From Cephalotrichum gorgonifer (Eukaryota > Ascomycota > Sordariomycetes > Microascales > Microascaceae), in NCBI GenBank assembly GCA_900312665.1, contig ONZQ02000011.1, forward strand, positions 1,264,459-1,328,458: DNA of 64,000 nt, given 5' to 3'. The notes beneath the pieces were generated by a model. It worked only from the letters and a program-made list of their open reading frames with translations. It made no database searches and was not told the DNA's origin. Each line of letters starts with the position of its first letter. Position 1 is the stretch's first letter. This document shows positions 33,702 through 46,017 of the stretch, piece by piece. Position numbers and translations under genes: made by a program.

Positions 33702-34511
33702 ATGGCCGCCGACGACGCCTCGATGGGTGACCTCTTCGCCGACCCGGAGGACTACTATCCCCCCACGCCGCCGCCCAAGACGGAGTTCTACACGCTCTCG
33801 GACGGGCGCGAGCTCACGCTCCACCTCGTGGGCCACTCACCCCTTGAGGCGCACCACCTCTGGAACGGGTCGCGAGTGGTTTCGGAGCTCTTCGAGCGCG
33901 AGCCCGAGCGGGTGCGGGGCAAGACGGTGCTAGAGCTGGGTGCGGGCGCGGGGCTGCCGTCGCTCGTGTGCGGCGCGCTGGAGGCGGAGAGGGTGGTCCT
34001 CACCGACTTCCCGGACGCGGACCTCGTGGAGGTGATGCAGAAGAACGTGGACGGGCTGGAGGAGCTCGTGCCGGAAGCGAGGGGGAGGGTCAGGGTGAAG
34101 GGGTTCATCTGGGGAGGGGACGTGAAGCCCCTCGCGGCGGAGCTGGGCGGCGCCGCGGTGGAGGGTGAGGGTCAGGAGGGGGGAAGGTTCGACGTGCTGG
34201 TCCTGGCGGACCTGCTCTTCAGGCACTCGGAGCACGGGAACATGGTCAAGACGATCAGGGAGGCGCTAAGGAGGGGGAGGGAGAGTACGGCGTACGTGGT
34301 GTTCACGTCGTACCGGCCGTGGCTGCAGCACAAGGACCTGGCGTTCTTCGACCTGGCGCGGGAGGCGGGGTTCGTGGTGGAGAAGCTGCTCGAGAAGAAG
34401 CTGGACGCACCGCTCTTCGAGAACGACCCTGGGGATCTGGAGGTGCAGAAGACGGTTACGGGGTGGACGGTCCGGTGGCCGGAGGAGGCGTGCCGGGGTG
34501 CGGCGCACTGA
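33702..34511 (+). CDS. EFM7: Protein N-terminal and lysine N-methyltransferase EFM7 (NNT1-like)
   Basis: AdoMet-dependent methyltransferase of the METTL21-like group. The yeast homologue methylates the N-terminal Gly and adjacent Lys of translation elongation factor eEF1A. Single exon, 269 aa, normal length. The N-terminus carries the family feature LFADPEDYYPPTPPP. LWNGSRVVSELFE precedes AdoMet motif I TVLELGAGAGLPSL (about 75-88). An acidic VVLTDFPDADLV follows as motif II, and DVLVLADLLFRHSEH is the substrate-pocket region. The C-terminus ends VTGWTVRWPEEA. The ATG sits in a good context (aaaATGGCC); upstream codons of the same frame are A-rich leader and were left out. It was historically annotated as nicotinamide N-methyltransferase, which is the alternative name found in databases. 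Confidence 0.9.
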   Translation: MAADDASMGDLFADPEDYYPPTPPPKTEFYTLSDGRELTLHLVGHSPLEAHHLWNGSRVVSELFEREPERVRGKTVLELGAGAGLPSLVCGALEAERVVLTDFPDADLVEVMQKNVDGLEELVPEARGRVRVKGFIWGGDVKPLAAELGGAAVEGEGQEGGRFDVLVLADLLFRHSEHGNMVKTIREALRRGRESTAYVVFTSYRPWLQHKDLAFFDLAREAGFVVEKLLEKKLDAPLFENDPGDLEVQKTVTGWTVRWPEEACRGAAH

Positions 34512-35872
34512 AGCATCTACGGGTAGGAGAGGAAGGGATTGGGGCTTGGGGGGAATGGATACTGGGACGAGGCGTACGGCGTGCTATGCTGGTTCTACGA
34601 AAGGGCGACGACGTCGTCTTGTTTAGCGTGACGCAGCTGTGGTTGGCGGCATTTAGACCTTGAATATCTCAGAGGTATCAGTTTGGTACGGGGCCAACGT
34701 TACACACATACAGAGACACATGCATGAGTATGGATGCAAGGGATAGAGGTTCCCGTGTGTGATTACGGACCCGGGTAGTCGGTGCCCCCGGGTTCATGGG
34801 TCCACGGATACTACTATCGAGGAGCCTGGGGACTGTTGAGGTTGAAGCCGCAGCGCCAAGAGTAAAATGGGGCTGTCTCGGGGCTGAGAGTTAGATTATG
34901 ATGTTACTGATCGGGGCTATCTATCTATCTCTGGATCCGCCCGTGCATTTGCTTGCTCTGGGTCAATATCGCATCGATTCCGATTTAGGAGCTTAAGCTT
35001 GAGGCCGGGGCCTCCCCCCTAAAAAGATAAAATAAAATAAAGGAATAAACCTAAAAAGACGAATGAAAAATAGGGGCAGTTATATGTTCGAGAAACCTCG
35101 AAGTGGGATGCAGGGTATCATATCGTGGCGCCAGGCAAGATAAAAAATGATAACTCGTACGTACGAGTTTGCTACTGCCCCGCACATCTCGCCCCGCATC
35201 GCAGGTTGCTGCCCCTCCATCCTCCACCTTCCATAACTAAACCCACCATGACACCCACACACACGTTACCCGAGAGATCAAAGTAACGTTTTATCGCGCG
35301 CTTAAGGGGACCCATCCGAGGTAGGAAGGTGGGTTTCGGGCGATTTTTCCCTCTTCTTCTTCTTCCCATCTGTCGGTACTCCGCTACGCCAGACTCCAAA
35401 TGGGAAGGAACAGCCCTCGCACCAGGTGCGTGGGGATGACAGTGCGGGGCAGGAGCCACCCAGTCACCAACCATTGAACCACCAGCCAGTCGATATCGGC
35501 GCTCGTAGAACCAAAATCATGAGTGGAACATAACTGGGAATGCGGCCCACCAATAATGGGGGGAACCATGAAAGCCCAACAAGCTAACTTAGCTTGTGTG
35601 ACAGCTAGGAGGATTCAGACGACCCCTCACGTCACCGAGAACCAGGATAGGGACGGGTAACGTGGGCACCGCCGATAGCAAGCACCTTGCATTTAAGCCG
35701 CCGTGTTCCCGCCCTCGTTTCTACGAGTAGTTTCAGACTGCGACTACCTTGAGATACACCCACATCCACATCCACATCCACATCGGCCGCAACAGGACAA
35801 CTGAAGCAGGCCTCCAGTCGAAGTCCAAACGATACGAAGTACACACACGCACACGCACACACACACATAAAC
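34512..35872. other. Intergenic: EFM7 3' flank and PhyH promoter
   Basis: 1.36 kb without a recognisable gene. Near the PhyH start there is a CCACAT hexamer tract (about 35758-35784) and a CA-rich dinucleotide tract (about 35840-35868). Confidence 0.4.
35758..35784. repeat. (CCACAT)n microsatellite
   Basis: Four near-perfect CCACAT units in a row, about 90 bp upstream of the PhyH-family start. An imperfect relative lies at about 33440-33482 upstream of EFM7. Confidence 0.8.
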
Positions 35873-36766
35873 ATGACTGCCCCAACCAGACCAACCGGCG
35901 CCGAGCTCCGGTCCCAGCTCGCGACCAACGGCTACGTCGTCGTAAGGTCCATCTTCACCCCCACGCACATAGCCGCCCTACGCGAGGCGGCCTCCCGCGC
36001 CGAGGCCCTCGGCCGTGACGGCACCTGGCCCAACGTCCGCATCGTCGGCAAGCAGTTCCCCCCCTGGGACCCCGCCGAGGCCAAGACCAAGGGCATCTGG
36101 GGCGTGCAGCACCTCCTGAACCCCGCCCTCCCGGACAGCAAGGCCTACGCCGAGGTGTACTTCTCCGAGGAGATCATCAGCGTCGCCCGCGACCTGCTTG
36201 AGTGCGGCGACGACGAGCTCGTTATGGAGCTCTTCAACATGCTCGTCAGGCCCGAGAGCGAGTTCGCGCTGCGGTGGCACAGGGACGACGTCGGCCCCGA
36301 GGCGACGGCCGAGGAGGAGCTCGAGAGGCTGGCCGAGCCCGCCTGGCACGCCCAGTACAACCTCGCCCTGTACGACGACGCGAGCCTCGTCGTCGTCCCC
36401 GGCTCGCACAGCCGCGCCCGAACCAACGCGGAGCGCAGCGCCGACCCCTACGAGAAGGACATGCCGGATCAGCTGTTCGTCGAGCTCGGCCCCGGCGACA
36501 TCGTCTTCTACGACAACAACATCCTGCACCGCGGCGTGTACGACGCGACCAAGGACCGGGCGACGCTCCACGGGAGCATCGGCCACGTCAAGGGCAAGGG
36601 GGCGCGTGCGAGGAACGTGCTGCAGCACGGCATCGGGTCGTGGGTTGAGAATTGCCGCTTCGACGAGTTGGACGGCGACCTGAGGACGAGGGCCGAGGGC
36701 ATGAGGGAGAGGCTGATGAAGATGGGCCAGGCTGCTGGCAAGGTGGAGTATTCGCAGACGGATTAA
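35873..36766 (+). CDS. Phytanoyl-CoA dioxygenase (PhyH) family 2-oxoglutarate/Fe(II) oxygenase
   Basis: Single-exon 297-aa protein of the PhyH superfamily. Members hydroxylate aliphatic or natural-product substrates with O2, 2-oxoglutarate and Fe(II). The iron triad is visible: His136 and Asp138 in RWHRDDVGP, and His219 in DNNILHRGVY. Arg229, ten residues on, fits the 2-oxoglutarate-binding position. VVVPGSHSRARTN is the usual strand and turn between them. The start MTAPTRPTGAELRSQLATNG leads straight into the typical GYVVVRSIF opening. There is no signal peptide and no clear PTS2, so the cytosol is likely. The substrate is unknown; no biosynthetic genes surround it. Confidence 0.88.
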   Translation: MTAPTRPTGAELRSQLATNGYVVVRSIFTPTHIAALREAASRAEALGRDGTWPNVRIVGKQFPPWDPAEAKTKGIWGVQHLLNPALPDSKAYAEVYFSEEIISVARDLLECGDDELVMELFNMLVRPESEFALRWHRDDVGPEATAEEELERLAEPAWHAQYNLALYDDASLVVVPGSHSRARTNAERSADPYEKDMPDQLFVELGPGDIVFYDNNILHRGVYDATKDRATLHGSIGHVKGKGARARNVLQHGIGSWVENCRFDELDGDLRTRAEGMRERLMKMGQAAGKVEYSQTD

Positions 36767-38275
36767 ACACACATCCTATTCGATCCCGTCACCAGGGGTA
36801 GTGCGACTGAGGAGTACGGATTAGTACACGTCCTACTCGATACCGTCTTCAGGGGCAGCGCGACTGAGGAGGACGAATGAATACGCGTCCCGAGGGGCTC
36901 ATCCCGCGCTCCGGAAGGGGGAAGGGGGGAGGGGGGGCGCTACTCAATTGTCTCTAGAGGTAGCCCGACTGAGGGGGACCGGTCATATGTTTTCCGACAT
37001 CCTGTTTGGTTTGGACCGGGTGCTGGCATTCAGTTCACCACCCCGATTGTGTTATCTAGATGCTCTTGGCTTTTGCTACAGCTCCTAATTCGATATCCGA
37101 TTGACTGATACACGGGTGACCTGGATAGTATACTGTCATGGGGGGGAAGGACTCGAGGACTCGGTCTTTGTGGGAGGAGTACTGATGATGACGCTGGAAA
37201 GGGTGTAACCTCTCCCGCCAATCTTTCTGTCTCGGTCCCTATAAGTAATATATCCTCCCCAACTAGTAAGCTTACATGTCAACAAGGACACTTTCGAGGT
37301 TGCCTGGCACGGAACCGGCCGATCAACAATCAACAAGGGAACTGGGACTGGGACTGGGGGGGTACAGGAGCGGGGTGCTGTACTAGCTCCCGTCCCGAGT
37401 CTAGACTGGCCCCGAAGAGAAGGTAGCCTCGGCTACTACTATCCCAGGTGGCGATCCACAGGATATCCAACCCTTTGGGGCCTTTCTCGCCCTCAGATCT
37501 CCCTAGACCATCTCGGCATTTGTCGCGCCCATGCGGGGTCTTGCGTTGGGGTGGTCACGGGGCCTAAAACACAGAGCAAACAGATGAAAAGGTGCCCCCT
37601 TCATCATCTACAGGGTAAAAGGGAAGGATGTAGGGCAGATGCGGGGGAAGGGCGGGGGGAGAGGAGAGGGTGAACCTTATATGCCGGGGCAAGTTGTTTC
37701 TCGAAGCACGGGATGAAATCGAAGGCGTTGGACCCGGAATGTCGTCATCAGGCTATTATGCAGAAGTTGGACTCTGCGGTGGGAGACGAATTGAACGGGT
37801 TAGTCCTGCGACAGCGGAACCGAAGAGGGGGAACGGGAAGAAGAGGAGAAGGGGGGGTGGTTCTTTGGGTGTTCAAGCGAGAATACCCAGATTGACGGGA
37901 CTCCAGACGAAAGAAGATGTTGCTTAGATGGCGGGGCATATTATGTTTGTTTCGTTTCCTCAGCAGGTTATAACCGATCCCATTTGAAACGAAACGGCCT
38001 CCGTGGATTGGACGGATTGTACTTTAAAAAGTATATGTATTTTGAGCGGTGAAAAAAGATGGTGAGCACGGGATGGTATGTAGGCATCGGATCTGCGATG
38101 GGAGGGGAAAACTTGATTCGATGCCGCGTCCGGAAGTGGCGAGAAGAGCGGGTGTAACTTGACGGATTGGGGAGGTTGACAAATGAATGCGAACCCCCAT
38201 CTGGAATAGGAATAATACTTTCTTTTTTTCTGGTCTCGGCAGAGGGGAGGAGGGGGCGGTCGGTTTCTTCTTCCC

Positions 38276-38302
38276 GAGAGAAAGAGAGAGAGAGAGAGAG
38301 AC
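38276..38302. repeat. (GA)n microsatellite
   Basis: Run of about twelve GA units, read directly. Confidence 0.85.
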
Positions 38303-39725
38303 CAAGATGATCGCCAAGTACTGACTGTCCCGGCACATGTCCGTCTCGGTCCACTTTTTCGCTGTGAATCCGGCAACGCACGGGGTCAGTGATCTCTGCC
38401 GACCTCTTGTGAGTCCAATATTAAAAGTGGTATGTCCAAAAAGGGGGAAAATAGTTCACCTTACGATGTGAAGTGTCGGGAAGGGGTTTCACGACGACGA
38501 CAACGGAGGCACGGGGGCAAGCAAGAGTATTGTAAATGGCCTCGCTCTGCTTGGCAAGCTTCTGTGCCCCGCACCCGCGTTCCCACCGCCAACCCTGTCT
38601 GTCCTTCTTGGAAATCGCGGATCACTAGCGCCTGATTTTAGCGGTGGAATTATGGGGTTTTTGTGGGAGCTGCCCCCCGGCCATGGCGCTATTACCCCAC
38701 ATTCTCTCCACCCTCCGTGATCTAAATTGACAGCTGTATCTAGATGCCCTTGTACCTCGGGCATTGCGCACAGCTCCGAGTAAGGTTTCTATCCCTCAGT
38801 TCCAAGTCGCTTCACCGCCCCCCCTGCCAATGCCGATGCACCTGTCGCTGCGGACAGAGTGCACGACCACCGCGATCATTTACTGCAGGCTACACTCTGC
38901 GCTATGATATAGGCATCAGATCCGCCAGAGGCAACAGCATCGTCGACCTTGAATCTGAGAAAATTGTCGGGATGTGGACGAGGTGACATTGTGATCTTTG
39001 TGTTCATTCAATCTTCAAACTCGGTTGAATACTCGGGATGTTCTAGGCTCACCAAAGTACTAATAGACCAATGTACTCGTGATTGTACCTTTCTCGGATG
39101 TCTCCCGCTTCCCCGCAAACGGAGAGGGGCCGAAAGGAGGGGAGGGGCGGCGAGGTATGGTTAATGTTCATGTGAGGACGCGCCCGTGTCAAGTACCGCT
39201 GATTTGTTGTTGCCGCACACTATGAGCGCAGCTGAGTGGACGAAACTACTGAAAACTGGGCAGATCTGGGGAAAGATCCACCTTCTCTATCCTCTTTCCC
39301 GTCAGCTTCCTAAAGCCCCAGGCCCAAGGTCAAGCGAGCACAAGCCCTGGCTGAGCCTGCAGCCGAGATTTGGGTTTGATGACTATTCCCCATTGCACCT
39401 ACCCTAGTTACCCCCGCCTTTGCTCTTTGTGGGGAGGTCCTTCCTCTCCCGGCTCTAATATCATTTCCCCGCTTGGTCCACAAGAAGATACGTATCCTTA
39501 ACTACTAAATAGTACGAGAACGAGTACGAGTACAAGTACACCTAACATCTATCCCCCACTACCTGGGGTGACGCGCAGTCAAGGTGCCATCCACTGGGGC
39601 GCGGACGAGAGAGTGACACCGAGGCAGCCGGTAGGATTTTGTCATTACAAAGAGATAGAGCGAAGGCGGCACAAGCTGATGAGCGCGAGGGATCCGGAGT
39701 CAACAATCCCGAGGAATGGGGATAA

Positions 39726-39965
39726 CCCCCCCCGGGGGGGGGGGGGGGGNNNNNNNNNNNNNNNNNNNNNNNNNNNNNNNNNNNNNNNNNNNNNNNNNNN
39801 NNNNNNNNNNNNNNNNNNNNNNNNNNNNNNNNNNNNNNNNNNNNNNNNNNNNNNNNNNNNNNNNNNNNNNNNNNNNNNNNNNNNNNNNNNNNNNNNNNNN
39901 NNNNNNNNNNNNNNNNNNNNNNNNNNNNNNNNNNNNNNNNNNNNNNNNNNNNNNNNNNNNNNNNN
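39726..39965. other. C8G16 homopolymer tract followed by assembly gap
   Basis: Eight C then sixteen G (39726-39749) run directly into 216 N (39750-39965). The G run adjoining the gap, able to pair with the C run or form a quadruplex, is a plausible reason for the failed assembly. Confidence 0.9.
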
Positions 39966-40819
39966 GGGCCTGCGACAGCCTACTATAGGCAAACGGGGGT
40001 ACAGTCACCGCTTGCCGCATGTGCAGCTTGGGAGGAAGGAAGGGGTGGGCAGGGGAAAGGGAAGGAAGGAAGGAAGGTCGGGGAAACGAAAATAACAAAG
40101 AAGGGGGGAATAATTGAGAAGAGAAATTTTACGTCCCCCCCCCTTCTACCTTCCCCCAAGTCAAAAGCGTCCAGCCCGTTCCCACTTCATTACAAGTATT
40201 ACACCAACTGCGTCGAGGTCACCTCCGCCACGGACGGCTGATTGGCCCCGTCCCCGCCTTTGGCCCCCCACATGCAACCCCGACCCCCGTTTGCTATTGG
40301 GAAGGTGTTTGATTTCTCCGCATTGGAGATGAACCCCATGGGGCAGCGCCCACCCCAAGCCAATGCCAATGCCAATGGGACACACCTCCTGCCCCCCGCG
40401 ACCATGGACGTCAGGTACCGCCCACTCTCCAAGCCCCATTCTCTCTCGCCTGCTTTTGCTTCGTACTACTTCGTACCTCGAGAAGTGATCTTTACCTAGT
40501 TACCACCCAGTCCACTTCATCCGGGGTTTGTCTTGCAAAAAAAACCCTTTTACACGCTTTCCAGCTCTTCTTGCATGAGCGCTTCTTCGCCCACCCTCCG
40601 GCCCACACAACGGCTCGTCCCCAGAAAGCTGGCTGCACATTCCCATTCTCCTCGTCATCACCCATCTCCAAGGTACGACTACGGGTTCCCCTACCTACCT
40701 ACCTCTACCTGCATTACCCCGGCCCTCCAGCCGAACCGACAAGGCTGGGTCCGACCATATCGTCGGATACTTCTCCATCTTTGAACCTTACTTGTGTCCT
40801 TCTCCACTTTTCAAACTCA

Positions 40820-40860
40820 TCTCATATCCCATATCTCATATCCCATATCCCATATTCCCC
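40820..40860. repeat. CATATCC heptamer minisatellite
   Basis: About five imperfect copies of a heptamer (CATATCC/CATATCT) in the pyrimidine-rich leader of the C2H2 gene. Confidence 0.75.
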
Positions 40861-41696
40861 CCGCGACCCCCCCCCCCCTTCTCAATACTCCCTTCTTATT
40901 ACTTTGCGTCCATATTTATATATTCCCCACCTTATATCCTCACACCCCTTCCGGCCGTCGTCCACTCTCGCCCACTCCCTCGCCCTCTGAGCTTGACACC
41001 ACTATTTCTGGCACAGTCTTCTCAAACGAATCGCAATTCCCGAAGGCTGATTCTTACTCGGATGACCTAGGGCGCATTACTGCCTCCCCCCCAAGCAGAT
41101 CTCACTTAGACACCAAAGCAGACGGTCTACCCAAACCCCCCCTACCCCCCTTCCCCCGCGAACATTATACCGCCCCGGCGCACTGCTCCAACTCTCCATT
41201 GCCTCGCGAGTAATTGCGACCCCCGACCTCTGGGGTTGTGTATCCTCACAGAAGACGACAGCTCTTGCACCCCAGACCCCAGCGCGTGTGTCGTGTTCTG
41301 TCGAGCTGGTGATGGGAACAACAGTGGACACCGATGTCTGATAAGTCAACCGGAACCTCGCTGAAATCGACCGGTTAGGAAAGCCGGAAGGGGCTTCTCC
41401 ATCCTCGCTATACCCTCTTCTTTCTCGGGAACGGAAGGGGGGTGATTGAGGGGTAGCAGAAGGAAACAAAACTCATATTCCTACGCCCGCCGCCCCCCAT
41501 CAGACCCTCTAAGACGGAGCAGACATCCTTCCCATCCTGCTTTTATTTCACCCCCGCAAATTCCCCGACTTTACCACCATAGCACTTTCACCGCTTGGGC
41601 CGAGGGGCTTTCTTCCCCTTCCCTCTGCGTCTCCCCCGCACGCGCTGGTGCCGCGTGACTGGACTTTCCCCCAGTACCAGTACGCATCCTCCCTTA

Positions 41697-44600
41697 ATGA
41701 TGCCAGCCCAGCCTGTAGAGGCGCCACCTCCACATCGGGGCCCCTCCTCCCCGACAAATCCCGCTTCTGCTTCAAGCCAAGCCTCTTCAACTATTACTGC
41801 AGCCCCTAGTGGTTCCCTACCCACACCTCCCACTCCTGTTAATACAGGCGATGGGGAAGGCCGGCACCTGAAGCCAAAGGCCTTGCCGTGCAAATACTGC
41901 AGTAAACGCTTCAGGTGAGACTGACCCCCCCCCCCCCCCCTTCCTTTTTTCCGTTCTTCTTGCAGCTCTTGGGGTCCCAGGTACTCTGGAATGCACTAAC
42001 TCACCTTTTTTCTTGTGCTCGATTAGACGTGTTGAGCATGTTCAGCGGCACGAGCGGACGCACACCAAGGAGAAGCCCTTCTCGTGTACATGGGGCCTTT
42101 GTGGAAAGACCTTTGGAAGACGGTAAGTCCCTTGTGAATCGGCGGGAAAACCTACCCAATATCAAGAAGTTGAATTTACCATAATCCCGACCCGGAATAC
42201 TCCCCCCACCCGCCGCAGTTCACTACTCATACCTTTACCCTGTACCTGTCTCCTCCTTGATCTGCGCTCCCGTTAGTCTTTTTGCCCACTCAACATTTGA
42301 CCTTCGAGACCGATATTTCTTGCGCACCAAGCAGCCCAACGCACTCAAATCTATCCATCGTTCCCCTGGAGATAAATAGAGTATGCTTACATGGACATCA
42401 GGGACCTGCTTGTGCGCCATGAGAAACTCGTTCATCTCAATGAGGGTAGCAAGGACAACCGCGCCAGAAAGGCATCTTCCGTCCTAGCCCAACAGGACCC
42501 TAGGCCCGATGGTCGTGCCGACCCGAGCGTGCTTGGTATGCAGCATGCTGTCGCTACCCAACAGACATTCCGCCCGGAACCCGCACCACCACCTCCACTC
42601 GGAGCAGCTGCGCACCCCCACAATCACAATGCCCGCATTTCACAGAGGAATGCGGGCTGTAATCTCGACCTCTTATCCGATGCGGCGCTGGCAAGCGCCG
42701 TCAACCCGACCCAGCCGATGGTCCCCGGCTTTACACACCACACCCCGGCCCCGGCGACAAACGTGAGAATCAAGCCCATAGCATATGGCGACCAAGGTGC
42801 CTATTCGGCACGACAACGGGAGGAACCCGCGGCACTATCGGCAGGGTTTGTCTCGCAGACAGCCTCCATGTCGTTCGACGACTACAACTTCTTCGACGAT
42901 ATCGCCTCGTCGTCCCATTTCCTCCCGCCCCCTTACGACCCTGAGCAGCAACTTGGGGGATGGCCGGCCAAGGCTCTGTCAAAACCCGGCTCCCGGTTTG
43001 CATCTCGGTTGCCTTCAGTACAGCCTGACCAGCGGAACTTTTCAGGCGACGGAGTTTCTTCCTCCTCGACCAGGCCACTGGAGGACCAGAGCCGTGTACC
43101 ACCGTTTCGAATATCCCCAGGCGAGCACACGGTGTTGAAGGGAAGAGTCGAAGAATTCTCTTCCGTGCTGCCGAACGGGTTCATCTTCCCTTCCCGGCAC
43201 ACGCTCATCAGGTTTGTGGAGGGATACGCTAACGGATTCCACGAACAACTGCCGTTCCTCCACCTCCCGACACTATCGCTGGTCGAGGTTGCGCCAGAGC
43301 TCCTCCTCGCGATCCTGTCAGTCGGCGCGCAATGCCGATTTGAGAGCCAACGAGGTTACGCATTGTGGTATGCCGCCAAAGCGGTCGCGTTCGAGCAGAC
43401 GAGGAGGAGGCAGAGTCCCGAGGTACTCGCGCTGTTACCCACTTCCGCGGCCTACAGCCCGCACTCGACGAGGCCGTCGCCGAGTGCGGGGCACGGGCAC
43501 GGGCATGGACACCGACATTCTCTGGCGTCAGCGCCGACCCAGGACCGGCCAATAGCGAGAGACGCGTATCGCGAGCCTTTGTAAGTGTATCCTTCACCAC
43601 GCCGTTCCCCTGCACCCTGGCGAGCACTCGGCTAACCTTCGATCCCCCACCAGTTCCCCCGGTACTATCCAGTCCCGCATCGAATCAATCCAGGCCTTAC
43701 TCCTTCTTTTCTCGGTCGGCCTGTGGGGCCCCAGTGCCATCCTGAACGAAGCCCTCTCGTTACAAAGCTACCTGGCGATGCTACTCAGAGAGGATGGGCT
43801 GAGCTCCGACACTAGCCAGTCCACAGCGACTGACTGGGAGATGTGGATAAGGCTGGAGGGGGTGATTAGGACGAAGCTCATGGCATACTGCCTCTTCAAC
43901 CTCTGTAGCGTGGCATATGGCACGCCGCCGTTATTGCTCACTTCGGAGTTCTTCCTCCACCTCCCTCAGCCATCGCGATTCTGGAAAGCTGAGACGGCAT
44001 GGCAGTGGCAAGAACGACGGCAGACACTGCCCCCCGTTGACATAACCCTTCATGAGGCATTCTCCAGGCTCTTCGGTCGGCCGGCGCAAGGAATACCGGG
44101 CCACATCTCATCACTGGGGCACTACGTTCTCATACACGCCCTCCTTCAACACATCTACCTCCTCAAGCAGACGACCCTCTCGACCTCCCAGATGCCCAGC
44201 GGCCAGCGAAGCCTCCGGAACGAGGATGTCGAAGATATAACGCATGCGCTGCGGGTGTGGCAGATGACGTTCGAGCACGGAAACCAGATGCGTGCCGCCG
44301 CGCAGGCTCAGGGCGGGTTCTTCGGCAGCGATGGGTTCCCGGGCGGGCCGATGGCGTTCAACTCGACAGCCCTCCTGCGGCTGGCCTACATTCGGTTGTG
44401 TGCAGACGTCGTTCCGAGGCGGGGTTTCGAGACGAGGTCGCATGTGGTCATTGCGGCAGCGATAAACGAGGGGTCGGTGGTGGATAGGGGGCTGAGGCTC
44501 CAGCGGGCGCTTATACAGGCGATGCATGCGCTGTCGGTGTTGGTGAAGGCCGGTGTGAATTACGTCGCGAGGGCCAAGTCGTCGGAGTGGAGCATACAGC

Positions 44601-45034
44601 ATTCACGTAAGTTCTCGGTAGTGCCCCTATCCCCGTTGGAGAGAGTGATGTGCTAACCCAACCCGATGGTAGTCTGCAACTTTGAGTGTGCTGTTCTGGT
44701 CTCCAAGTGGCTTCTCACCCTGTCGTCGCTTACGCACCATGACCCCCCGCCGACACCCGAGGAGCGGAACCTCCTGGAGACCGTCCGGCGGCTTCTCGAT
44801 GAGACGGAGTTCGGGGTACCCTTAGACGTGGCGACTGTGGATGGGGGCCCGAACGACGGGCTGATGCTGCGGCAGCTCTCAGCAGCGGTGGTGAGGCTCT
44901 GGGCAGAGGCGTTCAAGGGGTCGCACATCTTTGAAGTTGTGAGGGTGATGGGTAACAGCTTGGACGGCTACGGGGATCTAGTGGAGAAGCCCGGGGATAG
45001 GACACCGGTGAGGACGTACGAGGTGGGAATGTAG
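41697..45034 (+). CDS. C2H2 zinc-finger plus fungal-specific transcription factor
   Basis: Nuclear regulator combining two classical C2H2 fingers with a fungal-specific (MHR, Fungal_trans) domain. Five exons: 41697-41914, 42027-42122, 42402-43580, 43654-44606 and 44673-45034. All joins keep frame. Joined length is 935 aa. Finger 1 uses C65, C68, H81 and H85. Finger 2 uses C93, C98, H111 and H116. Both are split by introns, the second of which is unusually long (279 nt), so the DNA-binding part is easily lost in automated calls. Residues 1-60 are Pro/Ser-rich. The MHR domain spans roughly 270-650 (LPFLHLPTLSLVEVAPELLL, LLLFSVGLWGPSAILNEAL, IRTKLMAYCLFNLCSVAYGT). A His/Gly tract (GHGHGHGHRH) lies near 380. 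The target genes are unknown; the nearest neighbours suggest none. Confidence 0.88.
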
Positions 45035-46017
45035 GTGCTGTTTCATATGGAGTTTAAGATGGAGGGCGCGGTAGATACACTGGGAGGTGTGAACCATTCC
45101 ACATGGGCGGCGTGTTTGAAGCTTTGCCGGGGTTTGATATGGTAAGCGGCGTTTCGGGTAGCGGCGTGTTTGTACGAGAGAGGGGTAGACATCATTATAA
45201 GCCTGCTGCTTTGTACCTTCTCTGGCAGCCTGGGGCTGGACGTTGTGTGATGTTGGATTGATGGTGAGCTCGCCTCTTCCGTAACCTCCGGAGGGATTAC
45301 GGTGCCGGCGAAAGTGACGCTATAACAATAAGACTTGACATGACGCCCAAAAAGTGAATGTATCATAACTAATCGCCAACCACCCACTCTTCGAGGTGGT
45401 ATGAGAAGCGGCTACACGGAACTTGCCGGCCGGTTGATAAGGCAAGACAATGAGAGTTTCCGATCAGCAGCTGCTGTCAGCTGGAAATACACCTCCCATA
45501 AACATCAATTCCACCCCACCCATATCTGTTATCGCCAGGTCCACAGTCAACCACCTACTCCCTCCCAACTTCCATCGCGAAACTAAAGACGACTCCCGAC
45601 TTTCAGCTCCAGGCGAAGTTTACCAACTTGTATACTGGCGGTTCCTCTTCGTCTAAGAAACGATTGATTGATTACGAGATACCCTAGCCGTTCCAATTCT
45701 CTCGCTAATTTGTCCCGCAACGCCTCACCACCACGTACTCCGTCCAACTCTACGGATCAAGTCAAACGACGCGACACAAGTGCCTACGCGCCCGACGACG
45801 AAACGCCCTTCCCACCCTTTCCGTACCTCCTTTACGTGGGAGCCCGAATTCCGACGCCCGAGCGTGAAGCCTCCCTCCCCGGAGTCTGAGCTAGTCCGGA
45901 AGTCTTTCTCTTGGACTTAAGCACGACGACCTTGGGAGGCTTGGTCGCAAGAGAGGTAGATACGGGGAACACGCGCATACATACACACAAACACACACAC
46001 ACACGCGCGCGGAAACA
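45035..46017. other. Intergenic: C2H2 gene 3' flank and promoter of roadblock-like gene
   Basis: 983 bp, no gene recognised. A CA-rich dinucleotide tract (about 45982-46006, ending in cgcgcg) lies just before the next start codon. Confidence 0.4.

Larger units (their letters stand above)
36767..41696. other. 4.9-kb gene-free region upstream of C2H2 regulator, with assembly gap
   Basis: No protein-coding gene recognised on either strand. Contents: a GA dinucleotide tract (about 38276-38302), an assembly gap (39750-39965), and short GGAA repeats (about 40034-40075). From about 40500 to 41690 there are very pyrimidine-rich tracts including a CATATCC minisatellite (about 40820-40860). The latter 1.2 kb is probably the promoter and 5' UTR of the downstream transcription factor. 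A non-coding transcript is possible but not supported by anything seen. Confidence 0.4.

Noticed and set aside
39568..40098. Open frames spanning the run of N on both strands
   Set aside because: They exist only because N is read as open; no coding signal at either side.
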